Part shown: positions 1 to 7,222 of the stretch, piece after piece
Layout of the letters: every line of letters starts with the position of its first letter
Position numbering within the stretch: position 1 is the stretch's first letter
Source of the DNA: an uncultured Capnocytophaga sp.
GTDB lineage: Bacteria; Bacteroidota; Bacteroidia; Flavobacteriales; Flavobacteriaceae
DNA length: 64,000 bases
NCBI RefSeq assembly: GCF_937936315.1
Contig: NZ_CALGWU010000025.1
Span: 62,001-126,000 of the forward strand
Direction of reading: 5' to 3'
The notes under the pieces: generated by a model
Databases searched by the model: none
Seen by the model: the letters and a program-made list of their open reading frames with translations, nothing else
Told to the model about the DNA's origin: nothing
Made by a program: the position numbers and the translations under genes

Positions 1-46
1 AACAGTATTATAAAATAACATATAGCGTTTCGCTTTACAGTTTCCT

Positions 47-168
47 AATTTCTGAAATACGACCATTTTTTTTAGATGTAAATAGGAAAGTAAAAGTGGA
101 AATGCCTGCGGTTACGTGGGCATTCCTTTTGCTTATTTACATCAGCCTTTGGTCGGGCTTCAGAAATT
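47..168. repeat. nested imperfect palindrome, 122 bp
   Basis: Three pairs of arms are nested around one centre. The outer arms 47-65 and 150-168 match at 16 of 19 positions. The middle arms 75-84 and 134-143 (GATGTAAATA/TATTTACATC) are perfect. The inner arms 98-106 and 118-126 (GGAAATGCC/GGGCATTCC) are nearly perfect and are followed by TTTT. The inner hairpin alone could terminate a plus-strand gene lying before the window. The outer arms suggest a larger cruciform, a structured RNA or a small non-autonomous element. Confidence 0.6.
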
Positions 169-291
169 GAGCAATAAGGAATGTTTCCACGTTTTTTATT
201 GCCTTACTATAGCGAAACCTACCCGATAAAGGCGGCAACCGAAAAGCCTGAACAGAGTAGGTATAAACTTAATTTTTATCAAACAATAGCT

Positions 292-765
292 ATGAAAAGC
301 AACAGCAAAAACGTAGTAAGGGCGACTTTTCGCACTGCTACACAGTTAGTAGCCATTATGGCAGTAATTTTAGTAACCCTTATCGCTTGTGGTAAAAGCG
401 ACAGTGGGGGAAGTGCAGACAACAAGAACTTAATTGGCACTTGGAAATTAGAAAGTATGACTATTGATGGAAAGAATGCTTGTGAAGTATATCCTGAGTA
501 TTTATTCTGTGGAAAATGTAAGAAGCTTCCTTATTTTGTTTTTTCTGACAAAGAATATGTGTCCTATTCTTATGATGGTTCTTGTGAACTCAAAAAAACA
601 ATTGGAAAATACACTGTTTCAAAAAATACAATAGTACTTATTGATAATCAAGAAAGTGGTTCTTCAAATTTTACCATATTAGGGAATAAACTTACCTTTA
701 CTTCTCCAGTAGAAGATGATAGAGGAAATAAACATACTTCTACTATGACTTTTGTCAAGCAATAA
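292..765 (+). CDS. lipocalin-like lipoprotein
   Basis: This is a small exported lipoprotein of about 157 residues. The open frame extends upstream to 181, but that part overlaps the palindrome region. The start at 292 gives a normal signal peptide with a hydrophobic stretch and lipobox LIAC, Cys33. The mature part begins with a Ser/Gly-rich linker and then LIGTWKLES, the GxW motif that opens lipocalin-like beta-barrel domains of Bacteroidota. The rest is beta-rich and ends on a TMTFVK strand. The residues after the Cys (GKSDSGG) do not resemble the K-(D/E)2 surface export signal, so a periplasmic location is more likely. A ligand cannot be named. A hairpin terminator follows at 807-842. Confidence 0.7.
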   Translation: MKSNSKNVVRATFRTATQLVAIMAVILVTLIACGKSDSGGSADNKNLIGTWKLESMTIDGKNACEVYPEYLFCGKCKKLPYFVFSDKEYVSYSYDGSCELKKTIGKYTVSKNTIVLIDNQESGSSNFTILGNKLTFTSPVEDDRGNKHTSTMTFVKQ

Positions 766-806
766 ATCTCCCATATAATTACCCTTAGAAACTTATTTAA
801 GGAACA

Positions 807-842
807 AAAAGAGCAAAACGCATTAAAGTGCTTTGCTCTTTT
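807..842 (+). terminator. hairpin terminator, copy 1 of a twin
   Basis: AAAAGAGCAAA (807-817) pairs with TTTGCTCTTTT (832-842). It lies 40 bp after the lipocalin-like gene. Nearly the same hairpin occurs after hicB at 1504-1539. Confidence 0.75.
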
Positions 843-867
843 CTTTTTAAAATATTTTCATCAAAAA

Positions 868-899
868 TTTGGATGTAAGTATATAAATATATACCTTTG
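868..899 (+). promoter_or_regulatory. promoter of hicAB
   Basis: TTTG at 868-871 and TACCTTTG at 892-899 are 20 bp apart and fit the Bacteroidota -33/-7 consensus. hicA starts 28 bp downstream. HicB usually represses its own promoter, so an operator is expected near here, but none can be pointed out. Confidence 0.75.
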
Positions 900-927
900 C
901 AACATCAAAAACCAATTAAACTAATAT

Positions 928-1107
928 ATGAAGTCAAGTGAGTTACATCGGCTTATCACTGAAAATGATTGGATACTAATAAGGGTTTCTGGAAGTCATT
1001 ATATCTATCAAAAAGGTGATAAAACTTATCCCGTACCGTATCACGGAAGTAAAGAGGTAGGGAAAGGACTTGAGAAAAAAGTAAAAAAGGAAATGGAACT
1101 ATCCTAA
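928..1107 (+). CDS. hicA: type II toxin HicA, mRNA interferase
   Basis: This 59-residue protein matches the HicA (YcfA) family in length and plan. The N-terminus MKSSELHRLITENDW is the usual first helix, GSHYIY carries the catalytic His at residue 24 in its conserved G-S-H setting, and PVPYHGSKEVGKG is the conserved strand and loop before the last helix. HicA is a double-stranded-RNA-binding-fold ribonuclease that cleaves mRNA during translation when it is not held by HicB. The gene is preceded by a good promoter and lies 15 bp before the antitoxin gene, in the usual toxin-first order. The active-site motif is intact, so the toxin is probably functional. Confidence 0.9.
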   Translation: MKSSELHRLITENDWILIRVSGSHYIYQKGDKTYPVPYHGSKEVGKGLEKKVKKEMELS

Positions 1108-1122
1108 AAAACATTATATAAT

Positions 1123-1503
1123 ATGAAAAACATTACTATCATTATAGAACGCAGTAACGATTTTTATTGGGCTTATGCTGAAAATGTAGAAGGTATAAGT
1201 GCAGGAGGTGAAACTGTTCAAGAGGCTAAAAACGGTATCTTTGAGGCTATTGCTCTGCAAAAAGAACTCGGTAATTTTCCTTATAACAATTACCAACTTA
1301 CCTACAAATATGACACTGAAAGTCTGTTACAATATTTTAAAGGGATAATAAGCAACCCCGCCTTTGAACGTCTCACAGGTATCAATCAGAAATTGATACA
1401 TCAATACGCTGTGGGGCTAAAAAAACCTCGTACAGCTCAACGTCAAAAAATACAAGAAGGGTTGCATAAACTCGGTGCAGAATTACTTAGTATACAATTA
1501 TAG
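1123..1503 (+). CDS. hicB: HicB-family antitoxin
   Basis: The protein has 126 residues. Residues 1-50 (ITIIIERSNDFYWAYAENV, then GISAGGETVQEA) form the partial RNase-H-like fold of HicB that covers the toxin. Residues from about 80 onward (FERLTGINQKLIHQYAVG, then LKKPR) look like a Cro/XRE-type helix-turn-helix for repressing its own operon. It follows hicA by 15 bp and clearly shares its promoter. HicB neutralises HicA by blocking the active site. The stop codon is followed at once by a hairpin terminator. Confidence 0.88.
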   Translation: MKNITIIIERSNDFYWAYAENVEGISAGGETVQEAKNGIFEAIALQKELGNFPYNNYQLTYKYDTESLLQYFKGIISNPAFERLTGINQKLIHQYAVGLKKPRTAQRQKIQEGLHKLGAELLSIQL

Positions 1504-1539
1504 AAAAAGAGCAAAGCGTTAAGTCGTTTTGCTCTTTTT
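1504..1539 (+). terminator. hairpin terminator, copy 2 of a twin
   Basis: AAAAAGAGCAAA (1504-1515) pairs with TTTGCTCTTTTT (1528-1539). It starts directly after the hicB stop and ends in a T run. The stem is the same as at 807-842, so the two copies enclose hicAB in direct orientation. Confidence 0.85.
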
Positions 1540-1597
1540 TATAAAATATTTCATTATTTTGGAAAGAAAAATAGTAAAAATAAACATAGTAACAATA

Positions 1598-1661
1598 GCT
1601 TATTTTTACATTTTTGTAGAAATAAGTGATTTTACAACATTTTAAAGGCTTATTTTTACAT
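1598..1661. repeat. short direct repeat, 14 bp x2
   Basis: GCTTATTTTTACAT occurs at 1598-1611 and again at 1648-1661, exactly 50 bp apart. A weaker third match (AATAAGTGATTTTACA) lies between them. They sit in the 163-bp gap between the convergent hicB and SMI1/KNR4 genes. No function is evident. Confidence 0.5.
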
Positions 1662-1666
1662 AGTAA

Positions 1667-2122
1667 TTAATCTGCTAATTCTAAGAAATCCTCAAAATAT
1701 TCATCAAAAGAATTGAATAGAAGTGTAGGTTTGCTCATTACAAAATTACCGTCTTTATTACAATGTATTTCAGCATCATATACTTTTGAATCGTTGAGGC
1801 GATCTGTTTTTGAGACTTTGTACAGAATAAGATATTCGTCAATTTCGTAATTGAGTACGATAAAATCATCGGGGAGGTTGAGTTCTTCTCTCAACTGTTT
1901 GGTGAGTTCTACCACAGGATATGATAATGTCCCATCTTCTTTGTAAACTCCATTGATATAAGTATCTCCAAAGTTACAAGAGCCACATTCGCTCAAAAAC
2001 TTTACATACGCTTTAGGGAGTAATACCCCTAAAGATGTTTCTACAATTTGAATTTCTTCGGAAGTAGCACCTTCACAGTATTCAAATTCATCACTCTGTT
2101 GTAGTTTCTTTATATAATTCAT
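1667..2122 (-). CDS. SMI1/KNR4 family protein
   Basis: The predicted protein has 151 residues from the ATG at 2122. A longer frame to 2200 exists, but it would run through the yidD terminator hairpin, so the shorter start is preferred. The region EEIQIVETSLGVLLPKAYVK followed by FLSECGSCNFG is the signature of the SMI1/KNR4 (SUKH) fold: a helix, L-P-x-x-Y-x-x-F-L and a small-residue turn. The C-terminus FNSFDEYFEDFLEL is the usual last helix. Many bacterial members are immunity proteins of polymorphic toxins, but some are not, and no toxin gene is adjacent. It has no signal peptide and is presumably cytoplasmic. It lies beside hicAB in the small accessory region. Confidence 0.8.
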   Translation of the reverse strand: MNYIKKLQQSDEFEYCEGATSEEIQIVETSLGVLLPKAYVKFLSECGSCNFGDTYINGVYKEDGTLSYPVVELTKQLREELNLPDDFIVLNYEIDEYLILYKVSKTDRLNDSKVYDAEIHCNKDGNFVMSKPTLLFNSFDEYFEDFLELAD

Positions 2123-2171
2123 TAGATATAGGTATTTGATTTTGTTCTCTTGTATAAAATAATCAGTTACA

Positions 2172-2211
2172 AAAAAAGCAAAGTGAAGATTTAATTTCAC
2201 TTTGCTTTTTT
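2172..2211 (-). terminator. terminator of fabI-yidD
   Basis: A perfect 16-bp stem, 2172-2187 with 2196-2211 (AAAAAAGCAAAGTGAA and its complement), begins 2 bp beyond the yidD stop codon and has a T run on both strands. Confidence 0.85.
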
Positions 2212-2212
2212 G

Positions 2213-2422
2213 TTAAGGCACAGGGTCGTAGCCACTACCTCCCCAAGGGTGACAACTACATATACGCTTGATAGCTAACCAACCTCCTTTGAAAAAACCA
2301 TATTTTTGTAGGGCTTCCAAAGTGTATTGGGAGCAGGTGGGGGTATACCTACAAGTAGGCGGTTTCAGTGGTGAAATAGCTACCTGATAAAAGCGTACCA
2401 AATAAATGAAAAGGTATTTCAT
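2213..2422 (-). CDS. yidD: membrane protein insertion efficiency factor YidD
   Basis: At 69 residues this is a full-length YidD (DUF37). It has the amphipathic N-terminus ([14 protein letters not shown]), then the conserved core [15 protein letters not shown], the KYG...GGW block, and the C-terminal [15 protein letters not shown]. YidD is a small membrane-bound protein that helps YidC/Sec insertion. In many bacteria it lies beside rpmH-rnpA-yidC. Here it instead follows fabI with a one-base overlap (TAATG), so the two are translationally coupled. rpmH is found elsewhere in this window at about 57.8 kb. Confidence 0.93.
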   Translation of the reverse strand: MKYLFIYLVRFYQVAISPLKPPTCRYTPTCSQYTLEALQKYGFFKGGWLAIKRICSCHPWGGSGYDPVP

Positions 2423-3231
2423 TATTTACCAAATCGTTCAATTACCTCTTGGCTTACACCTGTATTAGAGAATCCTCCGTCGTGGAAGAGATTTTGCATT
2501 GTTACTTTGCGAGTAAGATCAGAGAAGAGAGATACTGTATAATCAGCACAATCTTGAGCGGTAGCATTACCCAGTGGTGACATTGCATCGGCGTAGGCAA
2601 TAAAGCCATCAAATCCTTTTACTCCTTGTCCTGCAGTGGTAGCAGTAGGTGATTGTGAAATGGTATTCACACGCACTTTTTTATCTTTACCAAAGAAATA
2701 ACCAAAGCTACGCGCAATAGACTCTAAGTAGGCTTTGTTATCAGCCATATCGTTATAATCAGGGAAAGTGCGTTGGGCTGCCATATAAGTAAGGGCAACG
2801 ATGCTACCCCACTCGTTCATTGCATCATTCTTGTAAAGCACTTGGCATACTTTGTGGAAAGAAAGTGCTGAAACGTCCCAACCTTTTTCAGTATTCATAT
2901 AGTTAGACTCGGTATAAGGGATATTTTTGCGCACATTCACCGACATACCGATGGAGTGTAATACAAAATCCAACTTACCACCTAAAATTTCCATTGCTTT
3001 AGTTACCAAGTTTTGGAGGTCGTCCATATTGGTAGCGTCGGCTGGAATGATTTCAGAGCCAGTTTTTTCGGCTAAGTTTTTTATTTGTCCCATACGCATT
3101 GCCACGGGAGCATTGGTAAGTACGAACTTACCACCTTCTTCGTGCACGCGTTCTGCTGTTTTCCAAGCAATAGAATTTTCATCTAAAGCACCAAAGATGA
3201 TGCCTTTTTTTCCTTTTAATAAATTGTACAT
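2422..3231 (-). CDS. fabI: enoyl-[acyl-carrier-protein] reductase (NADH)
   Basis: The 269-residue protein is a FabI-type short-chain dehydrogenase, which performs the last reduction of each fatty acid elongation cycle. The N-terminal [17 protein letters not shown] is the atypical nucleotide-binding loop of FabI. The catalytic pair is Tyr159-x6-Lys166 (YNDMADNK), with the second conserved Tyr149 in [16 protein letters not shown] resembles the flexible substrate-binding loop. Length and motifs are complete. It is the first gene of an operon with yidD, read from a TACATTTG box at 3273-3280. Confidence 0.95.
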   Translation of the reverse strand: MYNLLKGKKGIIFGALDENSIAWKTAERVHEEGGKFVLTNAPVAMRMGQIKNLAEKTGSEIIPADATNMDDLQNLVTKAMEILGGKLDFVLHSIGMSVNVRKNIPYTESNYMNTEKGWDVSALSFHKVCQVLYKNDAMNEWGSIVALTYMAAQRTFPDYNDMADNKAYLESIARSFGYFFGKDKKVRVNTISQSPTATTAGQGVKGFDGFIAYADAMSPLGNATAQDCADYTVSLFSDLTRKVTMQNLFHDGGFSNTGVSQEVIERFGK

Positions 3232-3272
3232 AATTCTTTCTTTTTATAAGGTAAAATTTGTTTCTATGGGGG

Positions 3273-3280
3273 CAAATGTA
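3273..3280 (-). promoter_or_regulatory. fabI: -7 box of fabI-yidD
   Basis: On the minus strand this reads TACATTTG, 41 bp before the fabI ATG. A -33 element is not clear. Confidence 0.6.
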
Positions 3281-3302
3281 CAAAATATTTCTGTATAAAT
3301 AA

Positions 3303-3330
3303 AAAGCTACCTAAAACATTAGGCAGCTTT
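3303..3330 (-). terminator. terminator of rocD
   Basis: AAAGCTACCTAA (3303-3314) pairs with TTAGGCAGCTTT (3319-3330), one mismatch, 4-nt loop, about 23 bp after the rocD stop. Confidence 0.7.
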
Positions 3331-3353
3331 CTATTTGTATACAATAGGATTTA

Positions 3354-4598
3354 TCATTTTTCAAACGCTTTTAAAGCATTGATAATAATAGCAATACATT
3401 CTCGTAATTCTGTTTCATTCATCACCAAGGGCGGAGCAAACCTAATGATATTGCCGTGAGTAGGTTTGGCGAGCAAGCCATTGTCACGCATCTTTAGGCA
3501 GATATTCCAAGCAGTGTCACTCTCTTCGGTATCGTTGATAACTACCGCATTTAATAACCCTTTACCACGTACTAATGAGGCAATTTTTGAGGTTTTGATA
3601 TAATCTCCAATTTCTTTGCGGAAAATCTCACCTAAACGGGCAGCATTTTCAGCCAAATGTTCATCTTTTACCACTTGTAAGGCTTCAATTGCTACTGCTG
3701 CTGCCAAAGGATTGCCTCCAAAAGTACTGCCGTGTTGCCCTGCTTTGATTACGTGCATTATACGGTCATCGGCAAGAACAGCACTCACAGGATATACACC
3801 CCCGCTAAGGGCTTTACCTAATACCAATATATCGGGTTTTACATTTTCGTGATCTACTGCCAAACGCTTCCCAGTACGCGCTACCCCTGTTTGCACCTCA
3901 TCTGCAATAAAGAGCGCATTATATTTTTCGCATAAGGCTTTAGCTCCACTCAAATAACCTTCAGAAGGGACGTATACCCCCGCTTCTCCTTGTATCGGTT
4001 CTACTAAAAAGCCTGCTACTGTTGCTTTATTATCGGCAAGCACTTGTTCCAAAGCTGCTAAATCGTTGTAAGGAACAGATACAAAACCAGGTGTATAAGG
4101 ACCAAAGTTCTTGCGCGCATTCTTATCGGACGAGAAAGAAACTACTGTAGTGGTACGCCCGTGGAAATTCTGGTCACAAACAATAATAATAGCAGCACTT
4201 TCTGGCACTCCTTTCTGTTCGTATGCCCATTTACGACATATTTTAATAGCTGTTTCAACAGCCTCAGCTCCTGTATTCATCGGGAGGACTTTTTCAAAGC
4301 CAAAATACTCGGTTACATATTTTTCATACACTCCGAGTTTATCGTTATAGAAAGCACGAGAGGTAAGTGTAAGAGTTTTCGCTTGTTCTGTGAGCGCTTT
4401 GATAATGCGAGGATGGCAGTGACCTTGGTTTACAGCAGAGTAAGAGGAAAGAAAATCGTAGTAGCGTTTGCCTTCCACATCCCACACATATACCCCTTGC
4501 CCTTTGCTAAGCACAACAGGTAGTGGGTGATAGTTATGAGCACCATACTGATTTTCCAGTGCCATTGCTTGTTCTGAGGTTAATTTTTGTGATGTCAT
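3354..4598 (-). CDS. rocD: ornithine aminotransferase
   Basis: The start at 4598 ([10 protein letters not shown]) is chosen because the upstream part of the frame lies over the promoter box. The 414-residue protein is a class-III PLP aminotransferase that turns ornithine and 2-oxoglutarate into glutamate semialdehyde and glutamate, linking arginine and proline metabolism. The PLP-binding Lys262 is in [13 protein letters not shown]. The cofactor Asp is in [14 protein letters not shown] and the phosphate-binding region is [13 protein letters not shown]. The N-terminal [13 protein letters not shown] and [13 protein letters not shown] are specific to ornithine aminotransferases rather than acetylornithine enzymes. 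It appears to be a single-gene unit. Confidence 0.93.
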   Translation of the reverse strand: MTSQKLTSEQAMALENQYGAHNYHPLPVVLSKGQGVYVWDVEGKRYYDFLSSYSAVNQGHCHPRIIKALTEQAKTLTLTSRAFYNDKLGVYEKYVTEYFGFEKVLPMNTGAEAVETAIKICRKWAYEQKGVPESAAIIIVCDQNFHGRTTTVVSFSSDKNARKNFGPYTPGFVSVPYNDLAALEQVLADNKATVAGFLVEPIQGEAGVYVPSEGYLSGAKALCEKYNALFIADEVQTGVARTGKRLAVDHENVKPDILVLGKALSGGVYPVSAVLADDRIMHVIKAGQHGSTFGGNPLAAAVAIEALQVVKDEHLAENAARLGEIFRKEIGDYIKTSKIASLVRGKGLLNAVVINDTEESDTAWNICLKMRDNGLLAKPTHGNIIRFAPPLVMNETELRECIAIIINALKAFEK

Positions 4599-4623
4599 AT
4601 ATTTTCGTTTTGTTTTTAGACGA

Positions 4624-4631
4624 CAAATATA
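4624..4631 (-). promoter_or_regulatory. rocD: -7 box of rocD
   Basis: The minus strand reads TATATTTG, 25 bp before the chosen ATG. Confidence 0.6.
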
Positions 4632-4658
4632 CAACTAATTTTCGTAAAAAACAAAAAA

Positions 4659-4689
4659 AGCACAAATTTGGAATATCCAAATCTGTGCT
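4659..4689 (-). terminator. terminator of the roadblock-like gene
   Basis: AGCACAAATTTGG (4659-4671) pairs with CCAAATCTGTGCT (4677-4689), with one wobble pair. The minus strand continues into a T-rich run. Confidence 0.75.
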
Positions 4690-4717
4690 ATAAAGTTTTT
4701 GCGTTACTACTCGTTTC

Positions 4718-5131
4718 CTAAAAGAAGTCGTCTAACATTGTTCCAAATTCTGCTTTACACTTGTATAGTAGAGCTCTTGAAATACCGATGTTAGATTTTA
4801 GTCTATCCAATGCAGTGATTGAAAAGAATTTTCCTAAAGCTGAAATCATTAGCATATAGGTTATTTTATCAGCTTCAATTAGAATATAGTCTAAAGCTGT
4901 TTCTCCCATAGATTTATTGCTATTCATCACTTTTTTCACTTGATCTACAATTGTCAAATGAAAAGCTGAACTTTGTTCTACTATTTTTGAAGATTCTTCA
5001 TTAGCTGAAGCTTTAGATAAAATAGTTCCATCTTTACAGCTTAAAATTCCATAAAATAGAAACCCAGGCATGTTTTCTTTCATTTCTAAGCAATGGGCGT
5101 CGAGTAACTCTTGTAGTTTTGTTCCAGTCAT
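4718..5131 (-). CDS. roadblock/LC7-like protein
   Basis: The protein has 137 residues from the ATG at 5131. This start lies 33 bp after a TAGTTTTG box that excludes the longer frame. It has no signal peptide or membrane segment. Its layout is short helix, GFLFYGILSCKDGTILSKAS, a long central helix around VDQVKKVMNSN, ALDYILIEADKITYMLMIS, and a last helix. This strand-helix-strand order, with a predicted sensor strand and its self-dimerising look, resembles the roadblock/longin fold of MglB and related regulators. The resemblance is structural and the sequence signal is weak. No small GTPase gene lies next to it. It appears to be a single-gene unit. Confidence 0.5.
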   Translation of the reverse strand: MTGTKLQELLDAHCLEMKENMPGFLFYGILSCKDGTILSKASANEESSKIVEQSSAFHLTIVDQVKKVMNSNKSMGETALDYILIEADKITYMLMISALGKFFSITALDRLKSNIGISRALLYKCKAEFGTMLDDFF

Positions 5132-5164
5132 AATAATATATATAGTGTTTAGTTTTTTATGACG

Positions 5165-5172
5165 CAAAACTA
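5165..5172 (-). promoter_or_regulatory. -7 box of the roadblock-like gene
   Basis: The minus strand reads TAGTTTTG, 33 bp before the ATG at 5131. Confidence 0.55.
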
Positions 5173-5799
5173 TGTATTATTTTTATAACCTCCAATTTTT
5201 TTTAACACTTTTTTTAGTTTTTATTTGCATTACATTAAGAATTAAAAATTATATTCCTCAAAATCAAATTTTTAGAAATTACTCTTCTATTAAAAATTTT
5301 TACTATTTTTTAGTAAAAAACACCTCTCTGGATAAAATATTATCCTTAAATAATAAAGATGAAACATAAATATAATATCTTGAATATTTCTCTATAACCT
5401 ATTTTATAAAACTGAAAAACCATCTTTATTATGTATGTCATTAAATTAGTGAATGATAGCTATACACTTCACTGTAATTTCTTAGTGTATTTTGTTTATT
5501 ATGAAGTTAATTAAAAATAAGATTGTTTTATTTTTGGTTGTTGGCAGTTAGTTATTAGTTATAAAAATTACCCAATAAAAAAAAAAAAACACCTAAACGA
5601 TGTTAATTATTTTTCGAAAGCAAATCTTCAAAAATTATTATATTCAATTATTAACCATAGTTGGTAAAACTATTGATATTTATAATTTCTGAATGAGAAA
5701 CTTGTTGTTTTTTAATTGTACTTTATTCTTATTGATATAAAGTCCTTCAATTCTATAAAATACTTATTTCCAGCAAGTGATGTTTTTTTTTTACTTTTA
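5173..5799. other. gene-free AT-rich stretch
   Basis: More than 600 bp between the roadblock-like promoter and the palindromic repeat after cysN hold no convincing gene. The only open frame (5172-5369, plus) is 65 codons of low-complexity Phe/Tyr/Asn/Lys and overlaps the opposing promoter. There is a run of 13 A at 5577-5589. I see no tRNA, terminator or recognisable gene remnant. Confidence 0.6.
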
Positions 5800-5852
5800 A
5801 AACTTTGCCAAAGGTCGTAGCACGACGAGCAATTAAAACTTTGGCAAAGTTT
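5800..5852. repeat. palindromic repeat family, copy A
   Basis: AAACTTTGCCAAAG (5800-5813) pairs with CTTTGGCAAAGTTT (5839-5852) around a core GTCGTAGCACGACGAGCA. It starts 16 bp after the cysN stop. Related copies lie at 8914-8965 and 43918-43968. Confidence 0.8.
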
Positions 5853-5868
5853 AGGGATTAGCTAAAAG

Positions 5869-7107
5869 CTAAGATATCATTACAGCTCCTACTGTAGCAT
5901 TGCTAGTTTCATCGATGAGGATGGCGCTACCCATAGGGGGATTGCTTTGGAAAGCATCATATACTAATGGAGCAGCTGTTTTAAGTCGGATTTTTGCTAT
6001 TTCATTGAGTTTTACACTTTCTACTCCTTCAGTTTGGTCAAGGGTATTGACATCAATTTTGTATTCAATTTCCTTTACAATGGCTTTTACGATCCTACTG
6101 CGCTGTTGTAACAAGTACTTATTACCTTCGTGCAATTCGCGTTTGTCCATCCAGCACACAAGGGCTTCTATATCCTGACCTTGCTGAGGTTCAGCTCCTT
6201 GTTTGGCAAAATAGTCACCACGAGAAATATCGATATCATCTTCGATATGTAACACTACAGGGTCGCCTGCTTTGGCTTCAGCCACTTCTTCGCCATTGTG
6301 CTCTATCTTACTGATTTTAGTGTTGATACCTTCAGGGAGTACCACTATAGCATCGCCTTTGTGATAAACCCCTGATATGATTTGACCTGCGTAACCGCGA
6401 TAGTCGTGTAAGGCTTCAGTTTGAGGGCGTATTACATACTGCACCTGAAAACGAGGTTGGTCGTAATTATCTTTATTAATTTCTATAGTTTCTAAGAAGT
6501 CTAATAATGAATTTCCTTTGTACCAAGGCATTGCTTCGGTGGTATTCACAATATTATCACCTACAAAAGCCGAAATTGGGAAATAGTGTACACTTTTCAA
6601 ACCTAAACGTTTGGCGATACCTTCATACTCTTGCTGGATATTTTTGAATACCTCTTCACTATAGCCTACCAAATCCATTTTGTTTACAGCTACCACGACC
6701 TCTGGAATATTGAGCAGAGAGGCTATGATAGAATGGCGGCGAGTTTGTTCGGTTACGCCATTGCGAGCGTCTACCAGAATGATAATAAGCTCGGAATTAG
6801 AGGCTCCAGTAATCATATTGCGGGTGTATTGCGTATGACCGGGAGCATCGGCAATGATAAATTTGCGTTTAGGGGTTGCAAAATAGCGATAAGCCACATC
6901 AATAGTAATACCTTGCTCACGTTCTGCACGAAGGCCATCGGTGAGGATAGCGAGGTCTATACCATCATCGTTCTTATTTTTAGATTGTTGTTCGAGCGCC
7001 TCAAGCTGGTCGACTAAAATGCTTTTGCTATCGTATAACAAACGACCTATGAGGGTACTTTTACCGTCGTCTACACTACCTGCAGTGATAAATCGTAATA
7101 TATTCAT
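5869..7107 (-). CDS. cysN: sulfate adenylyltransferase subunit 1 (GTPase)
   Basis: The start at 7107 is used because a -7 box at 7133-7140 lies inside the longer frame. The 412-residue protein is a CysN-type translation-factor GTPase that drives ATP sulfurylase (CysD) in sulfate activation. P-loop GSVDDGKST is at residues 10-18, DAPGHTQY at 87-94 and NKMD at 142-145. EREQGITIDVAYRYF is the G2 switch I region. The C-terminal half has the two beta-barrel domains. There is no APS kinase extension. The partner cysD, normally just upstream, is absent: upstream lies only a lipoprotein pseudogene. It may be unlinked, or the pathway may be incomplete. Confidence 0.9.
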   Translation of the reverse strand: MNILRFITAGSVDDGKSTLIGRLLYDSKSILVDQLEALEQQSKNKNDDGIDLAILTDGLRAEREQGITIDVAYRYFATPKRKFIIADAPGHTQYTRNMITGASNSELIIILVDARNGVTEQTRRHSIIASLLNIPEVVVAVNKMDLVGYSEEVFKNIQQEYEGIAKRLGLKSVHYFPISAFVGDNIVNTTEAMPWYKGNSLLDFLETIEINKDNYDQPRFQVQYVIRPQTEALHDYRGYAGQIISGVYHKGDAIVVLPEGINTKISKIEHNGEEVAEAKAGDPVVLHIEDDIDISRGDYFAKQGAEPQQGQDIEALVCWMDKRELHEGNKYLLQQRSRIVKAIVKEIEYKIDVNTLDQTEGVESVKLNEIAKIRLKTAAPLVYDAFQSNPPMGSAILIDETSNATVGAVMIS

Positions 7108-7132
7108 TTGTATCTTAAAAATCAATTTTTGG

Positions 7133-7140
7133 CAAAGATA
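7133..7140 (-). promoter_or_regulatory. cysN: -7 box of cysN
   Basis: The minus strand reads TATCTTTG, followed by GCC. The heptad tract 7147-7174 begins 7 bp upstream of it. Confidence 0.7.
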
Positions 7141-7146
7141 CAAATA

Positions 7147-7174
7147 ATTACGAAATACGAGTTACGAATAGCGA
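7147..7174. repeat. heptad tract, 4 units
   Basis: ATTACGA, AATACGA, GTTACGA, ATAGCGA follow one another with a strict 7-bp period. The tract covers the position expected for the cysN -33 element. Confidence 0.65.
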
Positions 7175-7222
7175 AAATAATTTGTTAAGAAGAAAATATT
7201 AAGAGTGTTTTTCATAAGTTAT

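Noticed and set aside
47..168. integron attC site
   Set aside because: The palindrome lacks the GTTRRRY/RYYYAAC cores at its ends, and no integrase gene is visible.
4111..4523. two overlapping plus-strand frames within rocD
   Set aside because: They are shadows of the aminotransferase, with no start signal.
5172..5369. 65-codon open frame on the plus strand
   Set aside because: Its composition follows the local AT bias, it has no ribosome binding site, and it begins on the opposing roadblock-like promoter.
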